This document shows, in pieces, positions 28,480-36,578 of a stretch of DNA of 64,000 nt. The notes under the pieces were generated by a model. That model saw only the letters and a list, made by a program, of their open reading frames with translations. It had not been told where the DNA came from and did no database searches. Origin of the DNA: Actinobacillus capsulatus DSM 19761 (GTDB taxonomy: Bacteria; Pseudomonadota; Gammaproteobacteria; Enterobacterales; Pasteurellaceae); contig NZ_KB893945.1 in the NCBI RefSeq assembly GCF_000374285.1, positions 1-64,000 of the forward strand. The letters are read 5' to 3'. The position numbers and the translations under genes are program-made. Position 1 is the first letter of the stretch; each line of letters opens with the position of its first letter.

Positions 28480-29803
28480 TTAGAATTGGTAGTTCAGATT
28501 TAATTTTGCGACATTTTGCTTCGCGACTTTTGAACCGTCAGTAACACCGCCTGAAAGGCTGAGTTTGAGATTTTGATATTCCATTTCCACACCTGCCGCT
28601 AAATGTTGGCGATTGCCGGTTTCTAAGCTGAATTGGCGATCGGCTACTTTCATTTCCGTATCGCCGTTATGTACCCAATACTCTGCAGAGATCAATGGTT
28701 TTATGCTAAATTGAGTACCTAACGCAAATTTATAACCTAACTCAAGGTCTGCAAAATAGCTGACAAAATCGACCGCTTGTTCTTGCACATTTAGTCCGTC
28801 CAATTGGTAATTGGCGTGCCCTAAATGATTATAGCGAATACCTGTTTTCGCGGTGGCTTCAAGCTGATTCCAAGTTAGTTCCTGTCCTAAAGTTAAGCCG
28901 GTTTGTACAAGTTTACGGCTAAAGCCATCGGTTTGATTTGCCGATTTTAGCTTATTCTTAATTCGTCCTGCACCTAGATCAAATGCAGCAAATGTACCGT
29001 TATTTGTTTGATATTTCACAAATGCGGAGGTAATTTGCAAATGATGTTTATAAGCAAAATCATTGCCATTACGCACATCGGTTAATTACGATAAGCAGAG
29101 CTATTCGTAACAGTGTTATTAGACCATACACGGAACTGATTACCATCGGTTGGGAATTTTTCAATCACTTGCTAAGCTTTTTGCTGTTGCTGCAGCAATA
29201 ATTCCGCTTGGTGCAATGCGGCAATTAATGCTTCAGTATCGGCTTCAGGTTTTTCTTAGGCTGTAACGGCAGTTCCTTTTTGAGTTGTTTCCGGCACATC
29301 CGTAGCTATTTTTTCTACTTCTGTCACGCTTGATTTTTGAGTAATTTCAGGTATGTCTGCAGCCGGCTTTTCATCTGCTTTTAGGCTTGAACCTTCTTGT
29401 TGAACTACAGCTGGTGTAGCTGATGGTGTAACTGTAGAGGGTGTGACAGTTTTAAATGAATTACCCTCTCTTATCACATTTACGCTACTATCTTGTGTGG
29501 CAGCTACGGTTAAACCGTCAGCATTATTACTACACTTACATAGGTTTCATTAGGATCTAACTAACCTCTAATATCTAAATCCTGCCTATTTTGATTCACT
29601 TTGGATAATAAAGTGAAGTTATTTGTAAGGCGTATGGTGAGGTTAGTGGTTGATTTTGCTAGCGCTAAAGCACGTTCAAAATCACTTTGTGAAGAGACCT
29701 CAGCTACATTGGTTTGAGCGTAAGCAATAGGACTAATTGTTGTTATTATCGTTGGCACACTACATAAAATAGCAATTGCAATACGATTTTTAATAAATTT
29801 CAT
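28480..29803 (-). pseudogene. decayed autotransporter adhesin
   Basis: The 5' end encodes a signal peptide (MKFIKNRIAIAILCSVP... ending near AYAQ). The 3' end encodes a typical autotransporter beta-barrel of about 195 residues ending in NLNYQF. Between them the frame is broken many times: a TAG at 29561-29563, a frameshift near 29530, stops at 29256-29258, 29172-29174 and 29082-29084, and another frameshift near 29080. The middle part is a low-complexity Pro/Thr/Glu linker. A real passenger domain is almost absent, so a large deletion is likely as well. Not functional. Confidence 0.85.
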
Positions 29804-29950
29804 ATAAACTATATCCTTAGGTGAAAACTAATATGGTTTATGGTATATTTTGACTTTTCTTGGTATTTTTTTGCAAGATTTTATATGTCTTTATCATTTG
29901 TAAAATGTTAGTTAAGTGTAAGTTCTTTTTGCAGATTTTTTATAAAAAAA

Positions 29951-29985
29951 GACCGCTTGCCTTTATTTGGTAAGCGGTCTAGTTT
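29951..29985 (-). terminator. uptake-word inverted pair after Slam-like gene
   Basis: AGACCGCTT (29950-29958) and AAGCGGTCT (29972-29980) form the stem, and on the minus strand a T-rich stretch follows. It ends the gene at 30008-31471. Confidence 0.65.
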
Positions 29986-30007
29986 TATTGATGATTTATT
30001 AAGTTAT

Positions 30008-31471
30008 CTAGAAGCGTTTGCTAAACTCCACAAAAATACGGTGTTTATCGTAGCTATAGAATGCGTGATTACTTTTTACTTTATTAAAGCTATACGTTAG
30101 GCGAGGTGTAATACCCCAATAATGTATGGCACGATGCCATAGACTTAATGATACACCGTATTCTTTATTACGTTGTGTAATGCCAAAGATTGGCATTGGT
30201 GCTTTGTAATTTTTTTGTGCATAGTTAACACTTAATCGTGTTGATAGACCGAATGGCCATTCTTGTCCCCAGCCAAGCGCGATTCCGCGGCGGATATAAC
30301 TGTCATCCTTATCTCGAGTTGCTGTGCGGTTGTAGTTTATATTAGTAAACCAATATTGTTTTGCACTGGCAAGATAAGTTAAGCCACTTGAAACGAAATG
30401 GTAGCTACCATTTAAATGTTTACGATCCATATAACGTTGTTCGGCATATTCATAGTTTGATTCCCATTGCCATTTCGGTGAGATCCAGTAACTGGTTTCT
30501 AATGTTGCGCCGCTTGTTTTTGAGAATCGTTTTAAACTGTTGCTACTGTTCGAACCGCCAGCATAAAGTGTTTGTTCCATAAAAGGAAGAATAGCCATAT
30601 TAAAGCGAGCGGTTTGATAGCCTAAACCAAGGCTTCCTCTTGCGCTGACTTCATTATATTTTTTGTTATTCCAATAATATTTTCCGTTACTGCTTAGACG
30701 GAATTCATTATAGAAATTATTTCCCCAAGACCATTTCTTGCCAGCATAGAAGTTAAAGCCGATCCCTTGTGCGGATTCGGATTTCGGTGCGCTCCATTGT
30801 CCGTAAGTGGTGCCAGATTTCGGGGCGTTATTAATATTCGGATCGTTTAAATAAGTGAATCCACCGGAAAATACCCATCGATCTTTATTTACGATTGCGG
30901 CAATATATTGATCGATAACATCTTTAATCTGGGCAGGCGGATTTTCTGCGCGTATTTTTTGGAATTGATCTTCGGCGGCTTCTAATTCATTGTTCTCAAA
31001 TAATGCTACAGCAAGCTGTAAACGAGCAGAGCCTAAGCCTGAATGTTCGGCTAATATTTCTCGATAGAGAGCAATGGCGGTACTGTAGTCGCCTTTTTGA
31101 CGGGCTAAAATAGCTTCCGACCACTTAACCATAATCGGGTCTTGGTATTGTGCTGGCAGTTTGCTATAAAACGAATAAAGAAAATTAACCGTATCAGAAT
31201 TAGATTGATGTAATGCTAAAACAAGCGCATTTGAAATTAAATCTGGTCGCTTAGCGAACTCCTCTTTGCTCATACTTGGAAGCTTTTTTTGCTGAACGGT
31301 TGATTGAGGAAGTGAACGAGCAACCGGCTTTTGAATACGAGATTCAATCGCTACTTCCGTTTGGCTTCGTAAATCGTTTAAATGGTCGGAAATTTTTTGT
31401 TCTGTAGTATCAGCAAGCGCTGAGAATGTGGTAGATACTGCAACTGCAGAGATAAGTAATTTTAATTTCAT
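30008..31471 (-). CDS. Slam-family (DUF560) outer membrane protein
   Basis: A 487-residue protein with a signal peptide (cleavage about ALA-D21). A TPR-like periplasmic part follows (about 85-195, QKGDYSTAIALYREILAEHSGLGSARLQLAVALFENNELEAAE), then a beta-barrel of about 285 residues ending in FVEFSKRF. This layout is that of Slam/type XI secretion proteins, which move lipoproteins or hemophores to the cell surface. Substrates are usually encoded next door, but here the neighbour is an autotransporter remnant. A Fur-like box precedes the gene. Confidence 0.8.
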   Translation of the reverse strand: MKLKLLISAVAVSTTFSALADTTEQKISDHLNDLRSQTEVAIESRIQKPVARSLPQSTVQQKKLPSMSKEEFAKRPDLISNALVLALHQSNSDTVNFLYSFYSKLPAQYQDPIMVKWSEAILARQKGDYSTAIALYREILAEHSGLGSARLQLAVALFENNELEAAEDQFQKIRAENPPAQIKDVIDQYIAAIVNKDRWVFSGGFTYLNDPNINNAPKSGTTYGQWSAPKSESAQGIGFNFYAGKKWSWGNNFYNEFRLSSNGKYYWNNKKYNEVSARGSLGLGYQTARFNMAILPFMEQTLYAGGSNSSNSLKRFSKTSGATLETSYWISPKWQWESNYEYAEQRYMDRKHLNGSYHFVSSGLTYLASAKQYWFTNINYNRTATRDKDDSYIRRGIALGWGQEWPFGLSTRLSVNYAQKNYKAPMPIFGITQRNKEYGVSLSLWHRAIHYWGITPRLTYSFNKVKSNHAFYSYDKHRIFVEFSKRF

Positions 31472-31513
31472 CTGACAATATTTTAAGTAAAGAATGTAAA
31501 TTTTAATTATATA

Positions 31514-31528
31514 TGAGAATTATTATTA
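31514..31528 (-). promoter_or_regulatory. Fur-like box before Slam-like gene
   Basis: TGAGAATTATTATTA matches the 7-1-7 Fur consensus (TGATAAT-N-ATTATCA) at 12 of 14 positions. It lies about 43 bases upstream of the start codon on the minus strand. This suggests iron-repressed expression. Confidence 0.6.
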
Positions 31529-31545
31529 TTAAAATGATTTTTACA

Positions 31546-31574
31546 TAAAAAAGCTATCCTCTAGGATAGCTTCA
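31546..31574 (-). terminator. terminator of Cof-type phosphatase gene
   Basis: AAGCTATCCT and AGGATAGCTT form a stem followed by a T-run on the minus strand (A-run at 31546-31552), just after the stop of the gene at 31579. Confidence 0.85.
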
Positions 31575-31578
31575 ATGT

Positions 31579-32388
31579 TTAAAGAATCTTAAACTCTTTT
31601 AATGCATAAAGTATACCGTCTTCTTCAATATGCTTCGTCACATAATCAGCGTGTTGTTTTAGTTCTTCTTCAGCATTTCCCATTGCTACGCTAAAACCGA
31701 CAGTATCAAACATTTCAATATCATTAAATCCATCTCCAAATGCCATCGTATGTTCAATATTTAAACCAAAATGGCGGATAACATCTTCGATACCACGGGC
31801 TTTAGAATTTTCGATACATAGAATATCAACCGCATTTGGATTCCAGCGTACGGCTTTAAGTTCATCTAGCAGCAGGTCTGACGCACGAATTTCTTCATCA
31901 CGACTTTCCGGATAAAACGCAAGCATCTGTACCGCAGTGCTTTTTAAATAGAATTTTGGGTCAACCACGTAATCTGATTTTATTGGTGTGGTAGCTGCTC
32001 GTACGATAGGGTTTTCTTCTGACACGGCAATCTCTTCCGGTGTGACAAATGCATAAGCAATATCTAATGCATTAAGTTTTTCAATACAACGCTCAATTTG
32101 CTCAATAGTTAAACCATATTGGCTAATTATTTGATCTTTATAGAAATTATACTGACCGTTAATCGTAACAAATAGCTCAAAGCCGTGTTCGCCCATTAAT
32201 GGTTTTAAGGCTTGAGGAAAACCACCAAGATTACGTCCGGTCGCAATAGCTGGGATAATACCTTTTTCTTTTAGTTTAGGTAGGACTTGTTGAGTGATTG
32301 AATCTGGAATATAAGCTTTGGATTTTACATAGAGTGTGTCATCAATATCAAAAAAGATGACTTTAATTGGCTGACTTGGTTGGGTCAT
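31579..32388 (-). CDS. Cof-type HAD hydrolase
   Basis: A 269-residue haloacid-dehalogenase-like phosphatase of the Cof/YidA group. The nucleophile motif is FFDIDDTLY (about 11-19). The cap contains GRNLGGFPQAL. The acidic motif IV is MAFGDGFNDIEMF. These enzymes dephosphorylate sugar phosphates, flavin or pyridoxal phosphates; the substrate cannot be read from sequence. Confidence 0.88.
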   Translation of the reverse strand: MTQPSQPIKVIFFDIDDTLYVKSKAYIPDSITQQVLPKLKEKGIIPAIATGRNLGGFPQALKPLMGEHGFELFVTINGQYNFYKDQIISQYGLTIEQIERCIEKLNALDIAYAFVTPEEIAVSEENPIVRAATTPIKSDYVVDPKFYLKSTAVQMLAFYPESRDEEIRASDLLLDELKAVRWNPNAVDILCIENSKARGIEDVIRHFGLNIEHTMAFGDGFNDIEMFDTVGFSVAMGNAEEELKQHADYVTKHIEEDGILYALKEFKIL

Positions 32389-32440
32389 TCGTTAGTTTGT
32401 CCTTAATAAAAAGTGAGTTATTAAGTAAAGATTTTACTCT

Positions 32441-32462
32441 TTTTTCGATCTATATCGCAAAA
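32441..32462 (+). promoter_or_regulatory. CRP-S (competence) site before comF
   Basis: The core TTCGATCTATATCGCAAAA fits the Pasteurellaceae CRP-S consensus TTTTGCGATCTAGATCGCAAAA with two mismatches over 22 bases. The half-site is CGA/TCG rather than the ordinary TGTGA, the mark of sites needing Sxy (TfoX) with CRP. Its centre lies about 66 bases before comF. Confidence 0.85.
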
Positions 32463-32517
32463 AATCTCCAATTTTTCTGATGAAAGTTTGATACAACCAA
32501 AATAAAAAGGAGCAAGT

Positions 32518-33195
32518 ATGAATTATTGGGGATTTAGATGTATTCATTGCCGTAAACCATTAGCAATAGCACAGCATACTATTTGTAGTAGCTGTTATCG
32601 CAAAATAGAAAAAAGCTGCTATTGTGGATGTTGTGGTGCGTTATTGCCAGAAAATCAGTTATATTGCGGTAATTGTTTACGTAATGAGCCAAAATGGCAT
32701 CGTATCGTACAGATCGCATATTATAAGCCACCGCTTTCCGATTGGATTCATCGCTTTAAGTTTCAGGATCAATTTTGGTTGGATCAAGGTCTTGCCAGAT
32801 TGTTGCTATTAGCGATAAAGCAAGCGCAAAGAACACATCAATTAGAATTGCCGGAGGTGATTTTTCCGGTACCGCTTTTTTGGCATAGGGAATGGAAGAG
32901 AGGTTTTAATCAAGCGCAACTGCTGGCGGAACATTTATCAAATTGGCTAAATATTCCTTTAGATAACGTTAGCTTAAAGCGAGTGCGAGCGACATATTCT
33001 CAACGGCAGCTTACAGCCTATGAACGTAAGCGTAATTTAAAAGGCGCATTTCGTTATACACCAAATCGAGCATATCAACGTGTTGCGATTATTGATGATG
33101 TGGTGACAACCGGCTCAACGTTAAATGCAATTTGTGCCGAGTTACTTAAGCAAGGTGTACAGCATATTCAAGTTTGGACATTGGCTCGAGCTTAA
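32518..33195 (+). CDS. comF: competence protein ComF
   Basis: A 225-residue protein. The N-terminus has a zinc-finger-like set of cysteines (CIHC, CSSC, CYCGCCG, CGNC). The C-terminal phosphoribosyltransferase-like domain has the motif VAIIDDVVTTGST. ComF (Com101A in H. influenzae) is required for transport of DNA through the inner membrane during natural transformation. It is preceded by a competence-type promoter site and ends at an uptake-word pair. Confidence 0.94.
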   Translation: MNYWGFRCIHCRKPLAIAQHTICSSCYRKIEKSCYCGCCGALLPENQLYCGNCLRNEPKWHRIVQIAYYKPPLSDWIHRFKFQDQFWLDQGLARLLLLAIKQAQRTHQLELPEVIFPVPLFWHREWKRGFNQAQLLAEHLSNWLNIPLDNVSLKRVRATYSQRQLTAYERKRNLKGAFRYTPNRAYQRVAIIDDVVTTGSTLNAICAELLKQGVQHIQVWTLARA

Positions 33196-33205
33196 TTTAG
33201 CTTTG

Positions 33206-33250
33206 ACAAGCGGTCATTTTTACAGATTTTTTGCAAAAATAACCGCTTGT
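33206..33250 (+). terminator. uptake-word inverted pair after comF
   Basis: ACAAGCGGTCATTTTT pairs with AAAAATAACCGCTTGT around a TTTTTTGC-containing loop. It lies between convergent comF and the LysR gene. Confidence 0.7.
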
Positions 33251-33271
33251 ATGGATTTGTATATGAAGGAA

Positions 33272-34162
33272 TTAGGTTAAATTTTTAAAATAATCGATGA
33301 TTAATTGGCTTGCTACTCTCACCTTTTCTGATTGAATACGCTGTGGCGTAACTAAATATAGTGGTGTTTTAGGTAATTTCCAATCTGAACAAAGTGAGAT
33401 TAATTCGCCGGACTCAAGCTGCTCTCGAATATATTTAATCGGGAGTTTAGTAATACCTAATCCATTTAACAGTAAACCTTTAGCCGCATTGAGTGAATTG
33501 CAAGTAATACGATAATAGGGCATAAATGTTGCTGTATCTCGCTCTTGGCTTAGCAGCATCGGGGATTTTTTCTTCTCTTTATCTGGATAACTAATCCAGT
33601 CCAATTTCTCTAGTTCGGATAAATTTTTGGGCAATCCATGGCGCTTAATATAGTCGTGATGCGCCACAATTGCCCATTCGAAATTATATAGATGACGAGC
33701 GATAGTGCGGTCATCTGTGATATTGCCCGAACGCAATAAAATATCAAATTTTTGCTCAGAAAGATCGATTGGAGTATCTTCAAAAGTGATGTTCAGCCGA
33801 ATTTCCGGATGATTATCAAGAATTTCTTTAAACGTTCTGATTAAAAAACTATCAATTAGACCACTCACTGAAGCAATTTTTAATTCACCAACAGGCTCAG
33901 AACGAAGGGCCTCAATACTACGAACCGCATTTTCTGCACTGTGCTGAATATGTGCAATATGTTGATAGAAAATATTACCCGCATCTGTTAAAGAAAGCTT
34001 CCTTGTTGTTCTATTTAACAGCTTGATTTTTAACTGGTTTTCTAACTTTTTAATCGTTTGCGTTACCGCCGAGGGTGTCATGGACAACTTCTCGGCCGCC
34101 GCTTGCATCGCACCTTGTTCAACGATTGTTACAAAGACCAGCATTGCCTTGTAATCATACAT
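33272..34162 (-). CDS. LysR-family transcriptional regulator
   Basis: A 296-residue regulator with an N-terminal winged helix-turn-helix (about 4-62, MLVFVTIVEQGAMQAAAEKLSMTPSAVTQTIKKLE). The effector domain begins with VGELKIASVSG. It belongs to the CrgA/AaeR-like branch by its general pattern. No divergent target gene is adjacent within 400 bases, so its regulon is unknown. Confidence 0.88.
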   Translation of the reverse strand: MYDYKAMLVFVTIVEQGAMQAAAEKLSMTPSAVTQTIKKLENQLKIKLLNRTTRKLSLTDAGNIFYQHIAHIQHSAENAVRSIEALRSEPVGELKIASVSGLIDSFLIRTFKEILDNHPEIRLNITFEDTPIDLSEQKFDILLRSGNITDDRTIARHLYNFEWAIVAHHDYIKRHGLPKNLSELEKLDWISYPDKEKKKSPMLLSQERDTATFMPYYRITCNSLNAAKGLLLNGLGITKLPIKYIREQLESGELISLCSDWKLPKTPLYLVTPQRIQSEKVRVASQLIIDYFKNLT

Positions 34163-34567
34163 ACAAAATCCTTTTATTAAGTTGTGCTTAATAGTGTATT
34201 AAGTAAAATGGGGTTGTTAAGGTATTTTAAATCATTACAATTAATTTGAAATTTTTACTATTTCATTATTTTCAGCAATGACATATATGAACTAGTTATG
34301 CCTTAGAATTATGACGAGATTCTACGGCTTTTAGTGTCTTTGCTTAGCGAGCCTTTATATAAAAATAGAAAATTTTCTATTTTAAATGTAAAGCGTTTGT
34401 TGAATTAATGAAGTAGGGAAAATTTCTATTATCTCCATTATGAATAAGTATTATTTGTAATAAGTGAATAATACATCGGAGTAATAAGCATAGTGATAAC
34501 CACACTAAACAATTTTGATAGTAATTTATGAATTATTATTAGAAGTATTTTGTGACTGGTTTTTTTT
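34163..34567 (+). other. gene-free AT-rich region
   Basis: No ORF longer than about ten codons. It contains a small palindrome AGAAAATTTTCT (34367-34378) and several AT-rich promoter-like stretches, none with good spacing. A plus-strand terminator follows it with no plus-strand gene upstream, so a small RNA is possible but not shown. Confidence 0.35.
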
Positions 34568-34606
34568 CAAAGACGGCTGAAAAGGATTTTCTGGCCGTCT
34601 TTTTTC
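34568..34606 (+). terminator. strong plus-strand hairpin terminator
   Basis: AAAGACGGC and GCCGTCTTT flank a 19-base loop and run into TTTTTT on the plus strand. On the minus strand (rsmC) the tail is only TTTG, so it would be weaker there. Confidence 0.75.
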
Positions 34607-34609
34607 GCT

Positions 34610-35599
34610 TTAAGCTTTAGCGGAATACACTTTAAATTTATTGGATTTGGCAATAACGGTATGTGAACCGAAAGCTTTATCCAATAAATCCGGATAAGGT
34701 AAGAAAGCGTTCGCTACAATACGCAGTTCTCCGCCACGATTTAAACGATTTTTCGCTTGTGCAATTAAATCTTCTACTGCTCGATAAGCAGTATCAATGC
34801 CATCGTGAAACGGCGGGTTAGACACAATCAAATCAAAACGTTCCTCAATATGCGAAAACACATCGCTTGCCACTACAGCTCCTTCTAAAGCATTTTCCGC
34901 CAGTGTACGACGCGATGATTCAAGTGCCATCGCATGAATATCGGACATAGTTAATGTAATCTTTTCAAATTGCTGTTTTAGACTTGCCCCAATCACACCA
35001 GCACCACAGCCAAGATCCAGCACTTTACCTTTTAAGCGGTCCGTTTTATTAAAACTCGAGAGCAATAATTGCGTGCCACCATCTAATTCTGCCGAACTAA
35101 ATACAGCCGGTAAAGCGAAAATGGTCAGATCTGGTAACTGGTAAGATTTCCAGAATTTTTTACTGTTAAATTCAGGCATACTTTGCAACTCAAAATGATA
35201 TAAACCGCAGCGGCGAGCAGAATCAATTTTGGCGATATTACCGCAAGGCTCAAGTAGCTTTTCCACCGAACGCACACCGGCACGGTTTTCACCGATAATC
35301 AATATTTCTTGACCAATGTTTGCTTGTGAAAGCCATTGTAGTAATTGATATTGGCATTCTTGTTTGTTTTTTGTCCAGAAAAATATCGCCAGTTCGGCTC
35401 TGATTTCGCAATCTAAACCGAAGCTTACATCGCTATATTGGCGTGCATAATCGAAATAGCTACTAAAAATCGCCACACTTTTAGCCGTTGATTTGATGTG
35501 ATCGGCAAAACGATCTCGAACATCACCAAACAGTAAAATTGATTTATTTGCAAACAAAGGCAAATGACGATTTAACACTTCACTTTCAAGAGAGAGCAT
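34610..35599 (-). CDS. rsmC: 16S rRNA m2G1207 methyltransferase RsmC
   Basis: A 329-residue protein with a non-catalytic N-terminal methyltransferase-like half and a catalytic C-terminal half. The catalytic half contains VLDLGCGAGVIG and the active-site NPPFHDG. It methylates G1207 of 16S rRNA in the 30S subunit. It is divergent from holD. Confidence 0.94.
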   Translation of the reverse strand: MLSLESEVLNRHLPLFANKSILLFGDVRDRFADHIKSTAKSVAIFSSYFDYARQYSDVSFGLDCEIRAELAIFFWTKNKQECQYQLLQWLSQANIGQEILIIGENRAGVRSVEKLLEPCGNIAKIDSARRCGLYHFELQSMPEFNSKKFWKSYQLPDLTIFALPAVFSSAELDGGTQLLLSSFNKTDRLKGKVLDLGCGAGVIGASLKQQFEKITLTMSDIHAMALESSRRTLAENALEGAVVASDVFSHIEERFDLIVSNPPFHDGIDTAYRAVEDLIAQAKNRLNRGGELRIVANAFLPYPDLLDKAFGSHTVIAKSNKFKVYSAKA

Positions 35600-35703
35600 A
35601 AATATCCTTTTATTTCTGTATATTATGGGGCTTAATCATAAAAATATTTCCGCATTTTACCGACTTTTGATACTATTCCCTACTTGTTTTTGCGAGGTAT
35701 GAG

Positions 35704-36126
35704 ATGAATCGGCGAGATTTGCTATTAAATGAGATGAATATTCCTCAATGGGTGCTGATAAAACCGCAAGTATTAAAGGGCGATGCGCAAATTCGCTTGG
35801 ATAAAGCGGTGAAACTGGTTGTGGTATGTGAAGAGAATCATCAAACAAGCGGTCTGTTTTCGGACATTTTATGCGCCTTGCAGTTGCAGCCTAACCAATA
35901 TCAATGGTTGGATGCAGAACAAGCCTTGCGTTTATTTTTTGAACATCATCCTATTTTTTGGCTAATCCAATCGGAAAGACAAGCGGTTGAAATTGCAAAA
36001 AAATTTGCAAATCAGACCGCTTGGCAACATCGTTCGTGGCAAGATTTAACGAGTGTCGCTACAAAACGCCAACTTTGGCAACAAATGGCGGCATTTTGTC
36101 AGCATTTTGAGGATAATTATGATTGA
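35704..36126 (+). CDS. holD: DNA polymerase III psi subunit HolD
   Basis: A 140-residue protein beginning MNRRDLLLNEMNIPQWVLIKPQVLKG. This matches HolD, which links the clamp loader to the chi subunit and SSB. An inverted pair of uptake words (35979-36022) lies inside the coding sequence, encoding the segment QAVEIAKKFANQTAW. The stop overlaps the start of rimI, as in E. coli. Confidence 0.9.
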   Translation: MNRRDLLLNEMNIPQWVLIKPQVLKGDAQIRLDKAVKLVVVCEENHQTSGLFSDILCALQLQPNQYQWLDAEQALRLFFEHHPIFWLIQSERQAVEIAKKFANQTAWQHRSWQDLTSVATKRQLWQQMAAFCQHFEDNYD

Positions 36127-36556
36127 AATCATTAATGAATCGGATTTTGACCATTTGTTTGAGATTGAGCAAGCTGCACACCTCGTACCTTGGAGCAAAG
36201 GTACATTACTCAATAATCAAGGCGATAAATATTTAAATCTCAAACTGACCGAACAAAATCAAATCGTGGCTTTTGCCATTTGCCAAACCGTATTGGACGA
36301 AGCAACTTTATTTAATATCGCTGTTGATCCGAGTTTCCAAGCAAAAGGTTACGGTAAACGCTTATTATCCGCCTTAATTGAAAGACTGCGTGAACAAGGT
36401 ATCTTAACGCTTTGGTTGGAAGTGCGAGAATCCAATCTCGCCGCACAAAAATTATATGGCGCACTCGGTTTTAATGAAGTCACTATTCGTAAAAATTATT
36501 ATCCGACCCCGAGTGGCGCAAGAGAAAATGCCGTTGTGATGGCTCTGTATTTATAA
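36119..36556 (+). CDS. rimI: ribosomal protein S18 alanine N-acetyltransferase RimI
   Basis: A 145-residue GNAT acetyltransferase. The acetyl-CoA loop is QAKGYGKRLLSALI, and LWLEVRESNLAAQKLYGALGF is typical. It acetylates the N-terminal alanine of S18. The ATG at 36119 overlaps the end of holD; the open frame upstream of it (from 36053) belongs to holD sequence. Confidence 0.94.
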   Translation: MIEIINESDFDHLFEIEQAAHLVPWSKGTLLNNQGDKYLNLKLTEQNQIVAFAICQTVLDEATLFNIAVDPSFQAKGYGKRLLSALIERLREQGILTLWLEVRESNLAAQKLYGALGFNEVTIRKNYYPTPSGARENAVVMALYL

Positions 36557-36578
36557 ATGATTAGGAACATTAAACATA

